DNA of 64,000 nt from a bacterium. Its GTDB lineage: Bacteria; Pseudomonadota; Alphaproteobacteria; Rhodobacterales; Rhodobacteraceae. Below the pieces are notes generated by a model. It had not been told where the DNA came from and did not search any database. It saw nothing but the letters and a program-made list of their open reading frames with translations. Positions 57,546 through 64,000 of the stretch are shown here, in pieces (the first letter of the stretch is position 1; the number at the start of each line of letters is the position of its first letter). The stretch is taken from assembly GCA_016124195.1 (NCBI GenBank), contig WGOE01000013.1, positions 62,001-126,000 on the forward strand. Reading direction: 5' to 3'. The position numbers and the translations under genes were made by a program.

Positions 57546-58538
57546 ATGACGCAATCGCTCGGCGCCAATCTGACCACGCCGCCGCCCGTCCTGCCCGAGG
57601 CAGAGGCGCTGAGTCTGGTGCGCGCCCATTGGGGCCTGACCGGCAGCCTGTCGGCGCTGACGTCCGAACGTGACCTCAACTTCCGCCTGACCACGGCGCA
57701 GGGCCGCTATGTGGTCAAGCTGGCCAACCCGGCAGAGCCCGCCGGCGTCACCCGATTTCAGACCCGCGCCCTGCTGCATCTGGAAACCAGCGACCTGCCC
57801 GTGCCCCGGGTCATCCGCACCCGCGACGGCGCGACAGAAGTCGCAACCCCGAATGGCATCTTGCGCGTTCTGACCTGGCTCGACGGCCAGCCGCTTTATC
57901 TTTCACCCCGCACCATGGCGCAGCGGGCCGCGATCGGCCGGATCGCCGCGCGGCTGAGCCTCGGCCTGCAGGGCTTTTCCGACCCCGCCGCCCGGCAGGA
58001 CCTGCAATGGGACATCCGCCACACCAGCCGGCTGGCGCCCCTGTTGCCTCACGTCGCACCTGACATCCGCCCGCTCTGCGCCGATGTGCTCAGCCGCTTT
58101 GATGCCGAGGTCGCCCCGCATCTGGGTGCCTGCCGCTGGCAGGTCGTCCACAATGACCTCAACCCGCACAATGTCCTGACCGATCCCGCCGAGCCTGACC
58201 GCATCGCCGGCGTGCTCGATTTCGGCGACATGGTCGAGACGCCCCTGGTCTGCGATGCCGCGGTGGCCGCCTGCTATCTGGTGGACCCCGCGGCGCCCTT
58301 CGAAAGCCTTGCCGCCTTTGCCCGGGCCTATGACGCGACGCTGCCCCTGACCGCGCTGGAACGCCGGCTTTTCCCCGTGCTGACCGAGGCGCGGATGCTG
58401 ACCTCGCTGGCGATCGCCTCGGCCCGCGCCGCCCGCTTTCCTGAAAACGCCGCCTATATCCTGCGCAATCTCGCCACGGCCCGCGCCGGTCTGCTGGCCA
58501 TGCAGGGCCTTACCCTTTCAACCTTGTGGACCACCTGA
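57546..58538 (+). CDS. APH-family kinase (hydroxylysine kinase-like)
   Basis: This 330-residue kinase has the aminoglycoside-phosphotransferase fold. The catalytic loop VVHNDLNPHNVLTD (near residue 200) and the metal motif VLDFGDMVE (near residue 225) are intact. Its C-terminus overlaps the downstream aminotransferase-like gene by one base (TGATG), so the two act together. The pairing is that of hydroxylysine or ethanolamine-type kinases with phospho-lyases: the kinase makes an O-phosphoamino compound that the partner cleaves. The substrate is not fixed by sequence. The start is uncertain; an ATG at 57519 and TTG at 57510 are also possible. Confidence 0.75.
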   Translation: MTQSLGANLTTPPPVLPEAEALSLVRAHWGLTGSLSALTSERDLNFRLTTAQGRYVVKLANPAEPAGVTRFQTRALLHLETSDLPVPRVIRTRDGATEVATPNGILRVLTWLDGQPLYLSPRTMAQRAAIGRIAARLSLGLQGFSDPAARQDLQWDIRHTSRLAPLLPHVAPDIRPLCADVLSRFDAEVAPHLGACRWQVVHNDLNPHNVLTDPAEPDRIAGVLDFGDMVETPLVCDAAVAACYLVDPAAPFESLAAFARAYDATLPLTALERRLFPVLTEARMLTSLAIASARAARFPENAAYILRNLATARAGLLAMQGLTLSTLWTT

Positions 58539-59854
58539 TGAAACGCGACGAGACGATGGTGAACGCCTATGTGCCCGGCCAGGGCCACCTGTCGCAGGCC
58601 GATCAGGACCTGATCGCGCGCCGCGCGCGCCTGCTTGGGCCGGCCTACCGACTGTTTTACGAAACGCCTGTGCATCTGGCGCGGGGGTCGGGCGTCTGGC
58701 TTCACGATGCCGAGGGCAAGGCCTATCTCGATTGCTACAACAACGTGGCGAGCCTTGGGCATTGCCACCCCCATGTCGTGCAAGCCACCGCCCGGCAATC
58801 GGCGATCTATGCCAGCCACACCCGCTATCTCAACGAGGTCGTGCTGGACTGCGCCGAAAAACTGCTGTCGCATTTCCCGCCCGAGCTGAGCCAGGTCATG
58901 TTCACCTGCACCGGGTCCGAGGCGAACGATCTTGCCCTGCGCATCGCCTTTGCCCAGACTGGCGGTACCGGGGTCATCGTCACGGAAAACGCCTATCACG
59001 GGGTCACTTTGGCCGTGTCGGGCCTGTCGCCCTCGCTTGGGGCCGGGGTGGCCCTGGGCCAGCATGTGCGCACTGTCGCCGCCCCCGATCCCGCACGGCT
59101 GCAGGGCGATCTGGGCCAGGCCTTCGCCGCCGGGGTTCAGGCCGCCATCGACGATCTGACCCGGCACGGCATCCAGCCGGCGGTGCTGATCGTGGACACG
59201 GTCTTCTCCTCGGATGGCGTTTTTGCCGATCCGCCGGGCTTTCTGGCGCCGGCGGTGGCGGCGATCCGTGCGGCCGGCGGCCTTTTCATCGCCGACGAGG
59301 TGCAGCCCGGCTTTGGCCGCACCGGCGCGCATTGGTGGGGGTTTCAGCGCCACGGCATCCTGCCCGACATGGTGTCACTGGGCAAACCGATGGGCAACGG
59401 CTATCCCGTCGCAGGCCTTGTGCTGCGCCCCGAGGTGCTGGCCCGGTTCGGCGCGAAGGGGCGCTATTTCAACACCTTCGGCGGCAATGCCGTGGCCGCG
59501 GCCACCGCCATCGCCGTGATGGAGGTGATCGAACAGGAAGGGCTGTTGCAGAACGCGGCCATGATCGGCGCCCATCTGGCGCAGGGCCTGCGCGACCTTG
59601 CCAAAAGGCACTCGGCCCTTGGCCCGCTGCGCGCGGCGGGATTGTTCTTCGGGCAGGATATCGTGCGCGACGGCCAGCCCGCGCCGGTCGAAGCTGCCCG
59701 CGTCGTCAACGCGCTGCGCGAGGCCGGGGTTCTGATCTCGGCCACCGGCCCGGCGGGACATGTCCTGAAGATCCGCCCGCCGCTGATCCTGCAAAGAGCC
59801 GAGGCCGATCTGTTCCTCGATCGGCTGGATCAGGTTCTGGCGCATCCCGCCTGA
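58538..59854 (+). CDS. PLP class III aminotransferase-fold enzyme, probable phospho-lyase
   Basis: This 438-residue PLP enzyme has class III aminotransferase blocks: YLDCYNNVASLGHCHPHVVQA, TGSEANDLALRIAF, LFIADEVQPGFGRTG and the Schiff-base lysine in MVSLGKPMGNGYPVAG. The N-terminal CYNNVASLGHCHP is characteristic of the group containing ethanolamine-phosphate phospho-lyase and 5-phosphohydroxylysine phospho-lyase. With the upstream kinase it may break down ethanolamine or hydroxylysine via a phosphorylated intermediate. An ordinary transaminase function cannot be excluded. The start overlaps the kinase stop. Confidence 0.8.
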   Translation: MKRDETMVNAYVPGQGHLSQADQDLIARRARLLGPAYRLFYETPVHLARGSGVWLHDAEGKAYLDCYNNVASLGHCHPHVVQATARQSAIYASHTRYLNEVVLDCAEKLLSHFPPELSQVMFTCTGSEANDLALRIAFAQTGGTGVIVTENAYHGVTLAVSGLSPSLGAGVALGQHVRTVAAPDPARLQGDLGQAFAAGVQAAIDDLTRHGIQPAVLIVDTVFSSDGVFADPPGFLAPAVAAIRAAGGLFIADEVQPGFGRTGAHWWGFQRHGILPDMVSLGKPMGNGYPVAGLVLRPEVLARFGAKGRYFNTFGGNAVAAATAIAVMEVIEQEGLLQNAAMIGAHLAQGLRDLAKRHSALGPLRAAGLFFGQDIVRDGQPAPVEAARVVNALREAGVLISATGPAGHVLKIRPPLILQRAEADLFLDRLDQVLAHPA

Positions 59855-59863
59855 GGGGCCGCC

Positions 59864-60562
59864 TCAGCCCTCGGCCGCCTGCCGCAGCGCGCGAATGTTC
59901 TGGCCATAGGGTGCGGGATTGTCCGCCGACCCGCCCTTGAAGACCGAAGAACCGGCCACCAGCACATCAGCCCCGGCCGCAACCAGCGCCGCGGCGTTGT
60001 CCACCGTCACGCCGCCGTCGATCTCGATATGGATGGGACGGTCGCCGATCATCGCGCGCAGGGCGCGGATCTTGTCCATCTGCGACGCGATCAGCTTTTG
60101 CCCGCCGAAACCGGGATTGACCGTCATCACGCAGATCATGTCCACATCGTCCAGAAGATAGGGCACCGCCTCGATCCCGGTGCCCGGATTGATCGCAAGC
60201 CCCGCCTTGCACCTCAGACCCCGGATCGCCTGCAAGGTGCGGTGCACATGCGGGCCGGCCTCCAGATGCGCCGAGATGAAGTTGGCCCCGGCCTTGGCAA
60301 AGGCCTCGACATAGGCATCGACCGGCGAGATCATGAGGTGCACATCCATCACCCCCTTGATATGGGGCCGCAGGGCCGCGCACATCGCCGGCCCGAAGGT
60401 CAGGTTCGGCACGAAATGGCCGTCCATCACATCGACATGCACCCAATCGGCGCCCTGCGCCTCGATCGCCCGGCATTCGGCGCCGAAATTGGCGAAGTCG
60501 GCCGCAAGGATGGAAGGGGCGATCTTGACTTTGGCAAAGTCCGGCGGGCGGGAAAAGCTCAT
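59864..60562 (-). CDS. rpe: Ribulose-phosphate 3-epimerase
   Basis: This 232-residue TIM-barrel metal enzyme interconverts ribulose-5-phosphate and xylulose-5-phosphate in the pentose phosphate and Calvin cycles. The opening KIAPSILAADFANFGAE and WVHVDVMDGHFVPNLTFGP hold the metal-binding histidine and catalytic aspartate. TVNPGFGGQKLI carries the phosphate-binding loop. The ATG at 60562 has GGAGGAC upstream. It lies close to gap and gnd, giving a small pentose-phosphate/lower-glycolysis cluster. Confidence 0.93.
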   Translation of the reverse strand: MSFSRPPDFAKVKIAPSILAADFANFGAECRAIEAQGADWVHVDVMDGHFVPNLTFGPAMCAALRPHIKGVMDVHLMISPVDAYVEAFAKAGANFISAHLEAGPHVHRTLQAIRGLRCKAGLAINPGTGIEAVPYLLDDVDMICVMTVNPGFGGQKLIASQMDKIRALRAMIGDRPIHIEIDGGVTVDNAAALVAAGADVLVAGSSVFKGGSADNPAPYGQNIRALRQAAEG

Positions 60563-60727
60563 GATGTCCTCCTCTGATCGGGCCGATGTGCAGGACCTCG
60601 CGCCAAGGGTCAAGGCCTGCCGCTGCGGCGACCTGCCACGTCAAGGTTGCAGCACGGCTACTTCATGCCAATATGTCAGACAGGGCCAAGGCCCGGCACG
60701 ACGGCTAAAACAGTACAGGAGCGTCCC

Positions 60728-61381
60728 ATGTCCGGCTTCGATTCCCTTATGACTTCGCTTGCGAATGGCCTGAATGATCTGACCGCGGGCCAAGGGGTCG
60801 GCGGGCTGGCCGACAAGGCCAAGTCCACCTGGAACGCGCAGTCGCCCCTGACACAGGGCGCCGTGGCGGGCGGGCTGCTGGCCGTGCTTCTGTCGGGCAA
60901 CGCCCGCCGCCTTGCGGTGGCCGGAGCCGAGATTGGCGGCGCCGCCCTGATCGGCAGTCTTGCCATGAAGGCCTATCGCGACTGGCAGGCCGAAAGCGCC
61001 GCCACCACCCCGGCTGCCGCAGCAGAGACCGAAGACCTTTCGTTGCGGCTCTTGCAGGCCATGGTCGCCGCCGCCAAGGCCGATGACGTGATCACCGCCG
61101 AGGAACGCGCGGCGCTGGATCTTCAGGTCGGCAAGCTCGGCCTTGGCCCCGAAGCCGAGGCGGTCATTCGCGCCGCCCTCGAAGGCCCCCTCGATGCTCA
61201 GGGCATCGCGGGCCTCGCCCGCAGCCCGCAAGAGGCGGCCGGCCTTTACGCCGCCTCGCTTCTGGTGATCAACCGCAAGGGCGCCGCCGAACAGGCCTAT
61301 CTGGCAAATCTGGCCCGCCTTCTGGGTCTGGATGCCGCCCTTGTGCGTCACCTCGAGGCGAATGTACCCGCACAAGCCTGA
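60728..61381 (+). CDS. DUF533 (TerB-like) membrane-associated protein
   Basis: This 217-residue protein of the DUF533 / YebE family has a hydrophobic segment in the first half (GAVAGGLLAVLLSGNARRLA then GAALIGSLAMKAY) and a C-terminal TerB-like helical domain from about residue 105 (LLQAMVAAAKADDVITAEERAALD). TerB-like domains bind metal ions and occur in tellurite-resistance and envelope proteins; the function here is unknown. The ATG at 60728 has AGGAG upstream. It is followed 55 bases later by gap. Confidence 0.82.
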   Translation: MSGFDSLMTSLANGLNDLTAGQGVGGLADKAKSTWNAQSPLTQGAVAGGLLAVLLSGNARRLAVAGAEIGGAALIGSLAMKAYRDWQAESAATTPAAAAETEDLSLRLLQAMVAAAKADDVITAEERAALDLQVGKLGLGPEAEAVIRAALEGPLDAQGIAGLARSPQEAAGLYAASLLVINRKGAAEQAYLANLARLLGLDAALVRHLEANVPAQA

Positions 61382-61436
61382 TATTGCAGCCCCTTTCGCG
61401 ATATGATCAAATTCGGCGAAACAGAAGGGGCAGCCG

Positions 61437-62411
61437 ATGCGAGTCTTCATCAACGGCTTTGGCCGGATCGGCCGTTCGGTCTTGCGGGCCTGGGCGCAAG
61501 ACCCGTCACGCTGGCCGGGGCTGGAGGTTGTCGGCATCAACGACATCGCGGCACCCCAGATGTGCGCCTACCTTTTCGAATATGACTCGGTCTTCGGCCC
61601 CTGGCGCGGCAGCGTGGGCCTTGCCGCCAATGCGCTGGTCGTGGATGGCCGCGCCATCCCGCTGACCAGCACGCCCGACCTCGCCACTCTTGATCTGAGC
61701 GGCGTGGACGTGGTGCTCGAATGCACCGGCCGCGCCGATGCGCCCGATATCGCCGCCCGCGGCCTGCGCGCCGGGGCAAGGCGCATCCTGGTCTCGGGCC
61801 CCTCGCGCGCCGCCGACCTGACCGTGGTTCTGGGCGCCAACGAGGCGGCGCTCAAGGATCAGCGCATCGTCTCCAACGCCTCCTGCACGACGAACGCGCT
61901 GGCCCCGCTGGTGAAACTGCTGCACGGCCATTGGGGCCTCGTGACCGGGTCTATGACGACGATCCATTGCTACACCGGCAGCCAGCCCACCACCGACGCG
62001 CCCGCCGCCGACTATGCCCGCTCGCGCGCGGCGGCGCTGTCGATGGTGCCCACCACCACCTCGGCCCAGCGCCTTCTGGATATCGTCCTGCCCGAGATCG
62101 CCGGCCGCATCGAAGGCTCCGCGGTCCGCGTGCCCACGGCTTCCGTCTCGGCCGTCGATCTGGCCGTGATGCTTGACCGCGTGCCCACGGCGGCCGAGGT
62201 CAACCAGACCCTGCGCGCGGCCGGGGGTGTCATCGGCGCCACCGATGCGCCGCTCGTCTCCTCGGACCTGCGCGCCCGCCCCGAAAGCATCGTGATGGCC
62301 ACCCCGGAAACCCGCGTGACGCGGGGGGGCATGCTCCGGGTCTTTGGCTGGTACGACAACGAATGGGGTTTTTCCAACCGCATGCTCGATGTGGCGCGGC
62401 GGATGGTCTGA
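61437..62411 (+). CDS. gap: Glyceraldehyde-3-phosphate dehydrogenase, type I
   Basis: This 324-residue NAD-dependent dehydrogenase has the N-terminal NAD motif FINGFGRIGRSVLRAW, an aspartate at the ribose-binding position (GINDIA) and the catalytic cysteine in SNASCTTNALAPLVK. The histidine is in TIHCYTGSQ, and the C-terminal signature is WYDNEWGFSNRMLD. It is slightly shorter than many type I GAPDHs and differs from classical gapA at the residue after CTTN (alanine for cysteine). It may be an isoform for a special pathway; an erythrose-4-phosphate role is less likely. It converges with gnd. Confidence 0.85.
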   Translation: MRVFINGFGRIGRSVLRAWAQDPSRWPGLEVVGINDIAAPQMCAYLFEYDSVFGPWRGSVGLAANALVVDGRAIPLTSTPDLATLDLSGVDVVLECTGRADAPDIAARGLRAGARRILVSGPSRAADLTVVLGANEAALKDQRIVSNASCTTNALAPLVKLLHGHWGLVTGSMTTIHCYTGSQPTTDAPAADYARSRAAALSMVPTTTSAQRLLDIVLPEIAGRIEGSAVRVPTASVSAVDLAVMLDRVPTAAEVNQTLRAAGGVIGATDAPLVSSDLRARPESIVMATPETRVTRGGMLRVFGWYDNEWGFSNRMLDVARRMV

Positions 62412-62452
62412 GCCTTTCCCCTTCATCCAGGTTCAAATACCTCCACGGGGGT

Positions 62453-62473
62453 GCGGGGGTGTGAAACCCCCGC
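62453..62473 (+). terminator. Terminator between gap and gnd
   Basis: A perfect eight-pair stem (GCGGGGGT at 62453-62460 with ACCCCCGC at 62466-62473) and a five-base loop lie between the convergent genes. On the plus strand it is followed by TCTT, so it most likely ends the gap transcript. Confidence 0.6.
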
Positions 62474-62503
62474 TCTTGGGCGTGTGCCGGAGGCGGAGGC
62501 CTC

Positions 62504-63913
62504 TCACATATGCCCGCCCCAGGGCCCGTGCAGCCCGGTGCCCGGCAAGTCCAGCCGTTCGAAGCCATGCGCGCCGAAAAAGTCGCGCTGCGCCTGGATC
62601 ATGTTGGCCGTAGACCGCCCCGTCCGCATCATGTCGAACCAGGCAAGCCCCGCTGACAGGGCCGGCAGCGCCAATCCGTTGGCGACCCCCGTGGCCACGG
62701 TCGCCCGCAGGCCCGGCACGGCCGCGCGCAGATGGTCGGCAAAGAACGGCGCCAGCATCAGGCCGCGTTCGGGATGTTGTTCCAGCGCCGTCGCCATGTC
62801 GTTGAGCATGGTCGAGCGGATGATGCAGCCTTCACGCCAGACGCGGGCGATGGCGGGCAGGGGCAGGTCCCAGCCGAATTCATGGCTCGCCGCCACGATC
62901 AGGGCAAAGCCTTGGGCATAGCACAGGATCTTGCCCGCAATCATCGCCTGTTCCAGCGCCGCGATCGACAGCGCGTCCTTGGCCAGGGGCTGCGGTGCTG
63001 CGCCGAACATCGCCTCGCCCTCGCGCCGCTCGTCCAGCCGGGCCGAGACGTTGCGCGCCATCACCGCCGCCTCGATCACCGGGATGGGAGCGGCCAGGTT
63101 CTGCGCCTCGATCACCGTCCAGCGCCCGGTGCCCTTCTGCCCCGCCTTGTCAAGGATCACGTCCAGCATGGGCCGTGCCCCGTCGGTGGCCTTGGAGACC
63201 GCCGCCGAAATCTCGATCAGATAGCTTTGCAGCGGCCCCGCGTTCCATTGGTCGAAGACCGCGCCGATCTCGGCCGCCTTCATCGCCATGCCGTCGCGCA
63301 TCACGCCGTAGATTTCCGCGATCATCTGCATGTCGGCATATTCGATGCCGTTGTGCACGGCCTTGACGAAATGCCCGGCCCCGCCCTGCCCCATCCAGGT
63401 GGCGCAGGGTATGCCCTGATATTTGGCCGAGATCGCCTCCAGCACCGGGGCCACGCGGTCCCAATCCGCCTTCTCGCCGCCGCCCATGATCGAGGGGCCA
63501 TGCCGCGCGCCCTCTTCGCCACCCGAAACCCCCATGCCAAGGAAGCGCGGCCCCTTGACCTTGGCCTCTTCGGCGCGCCGGTTGGTGTCGTGGAAATTGG
63601 CGTTGCCCGCGTCGATGATCAGATCGTCGGGGTCCAGCAAGGGCCGCAGCGCCTCGATCTGCTGATCGACCGCGGGGCCCGCCGGCACCATCAGGATGAT
63701 CGCCCGCGGCTTTTCGATCGCGGCCACCAGGTCGGCCAGAGTCTCGGTCGCCACGATTCGCGGGAACAGATCGCCGGCCTGCGCCTTGAACCCCTGCGTG
63801 ACTGATGTCGTGCGGTTCCACACCGCGATGTCAAAGCCCTTTTCGGCGATGTTCAGCGCAAGGCTTGCGCCCATGGTTCCAAGGCCGATCAGGCCGATAT
63901 GCGCGGTTGTCAT
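62504..63913 (-). CDS. gnd: 6-phosphogluconate dehydrogenase (decarboxylating)
   Basis: This 469-residue NADP-dependent enzyme makes ribulose-5-phosphate from 6-phosphogluconate. It starts HIGLIGLGTMGASLALNIAEKG, the Rossmann motif, and reads VWNRTT, where the arginine after the second strand favours NADP. The substrate-binding and catalytic blocks LGMGVSGGEEGARHGPSIMGG and GHFVKAVHNGIEYADMQMIAE are intact (lysine in KAVHNGIE). The C-terminal part fills the all-helical domain. It supplies the Rpe substrate. Length is normal. Confidence 0.94.
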   Translation of the reverse strand: MTTAHIGLIGLGTMGASLALNIAEKGFDIAVWNRTTSVTQGFKAQAGDLFPRIVATETLADLVAAIEKPRAIILMVPAGPAVDQQIEALRPLLDPDDLIIDAGNANFHDTNRRAEEAKVKGPRFLGMGVSGGEEGARHGPSIMGGGEKADWDRVAPVLEAISAKYQGIPCATWMGQGGAGHFVKAVHNGIEYADMQMIAEIYGVMRDGMAMKAAEIGAVFDQWNAGPLQSYLIEISAAVSKATDGARPMLDVILDKAGQKGTGRWTVIEAQNLAAPIPVIEAAVMARNVSARLDERREGEAMFGAAPQPLAKDALSIAALEQAMIAGKILCYAQGFALIVAASHEFGWDLPLPAIARVWREGCIIRSTMLNDMATALEQHPERGLMLAPFFADHLRAAVPGLRATVATGVANGLALPALSAGLAWFDMMRTGRSTANMIQAQRDFFGAHGFERLDLPGTGLHGPWGGHM

Positions 63914-64000
63914 GGTTGCTGCACTCCCTTGCGGTTCAAGACCACCCTATAAAGACTCGTGGTGGCAGTTATATAAAGTTCCTGCTTTGCCCGACCGCCA
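63914..64000 (-). promoter_or_regulatory. gnd upstream region
   Basis: The last 87 bases of the window lie upstream of gnd. Read on the minus strand they hold TATA-rich stretches (TTTATATAAC at about 63968-63977 and TTTATAGGG at about 63946-63954), either of which could be a -10 element, and a short inverted repeat CCACC/GGTGG (63942-63946 with 63961-63965). No firm -35 can be named. Confidence 0.3.

Overview
The window is dense, GC-rich chromosomal DNA of an alphaproteobacterium, most likely a member of the Rhodobacterales (Rhodobacter/Paracoccus relatives). The evidence is a pcaQ–pcaDCHGB cluster, an opgG-opgI-opgH-opgC operon in the order known from Rhodobacter sphaeroides, a FeS-type bacterial photolyase of the CryB/PhrB kind, and a protein of the RCAP_rcc01079 'spike base' family known from Rhodobacter capsulatus gene transfer agents. 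I found no rRNA, tRNA, insertion sequence or CRISPR array.

Layout: (1) 1-3.6 kb, ugpBAEC glycerol-3-phosphate importer on the minus strand, with ugpC cut by the window edge. (2) 3.8-7.6 kb, trxC-like thioredoxin, a DUF2256 zinc-finger peptide and two unrelated photolyase/cryptochrome genes back to back. (3) 7.6-24.1 kb, an aromatic-catabolism island. It has a branched-chain-type ABC importer embedded between a coniferyl-alcohol dehydrogenase and two paralogous aromatic aldehyde dehydrogenases, with a divergent AraC regulator, then pcaQ, pcaDCHGB, pobA and a PobR-type AraC regulator. Together these could take up and oxidise lignin-type alcohols and aldehydes and convert 4-hydroxybenzoate through protocatechuate toward 3-oxoadipate. 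(4) 24.1-28.7 kb, one very long secreted serralysin-like RTX metalloprotease. (5) 29-34.3 kb, a ytfQRT-yjfF-type sugar importer with a GntR regulator. (6) 34.6-36 kb, a three-gene phage/GTA-like head-spike or tail-fibre locus closed by a strong terminator. (7) 36-41.2 kb, phospholipase-D-like protein, endonuclease/exonuclease/phosphatase protein, PPK2, a SpoIIAA-like protein and a MaoC–phosphate acetyltransferase fusion. (8) 41.3-47.9 kb, a complete N-type ATPase operon, atpDCQRBEFAG, with no separate delta gene. (9) 48.1-55.9 kb, a thioesterase, a GH3 beta-glucosidase and the opgGIHC operon for osmoregulated periplasmic glucans. (10) 56.3-64 kb, an Fsr-like exporter, a kinase plus PLP phospho-lyase/aminotransferase pair, rpe, a DUF533 protein, gap and gnd.

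Most operons are tightly packed with 4-base ATGA overlaps. The two multi-gene importers whose binding-protein gene is followed by permease or ATPase genes (ugp, liv-type) each carry a perfect-stem hairpin directly after the binding-protein gene, suggesting shared post-transcriptional tuning. The parts most worth follow-up are the GTA-like spike locus, the N-ATPase with an apparent b-delta fusion and a double-glutamate c subunit, the two-module RTX protease, the in-frame opgI/opgH junction, and the kinase/phospho-lyase pair.
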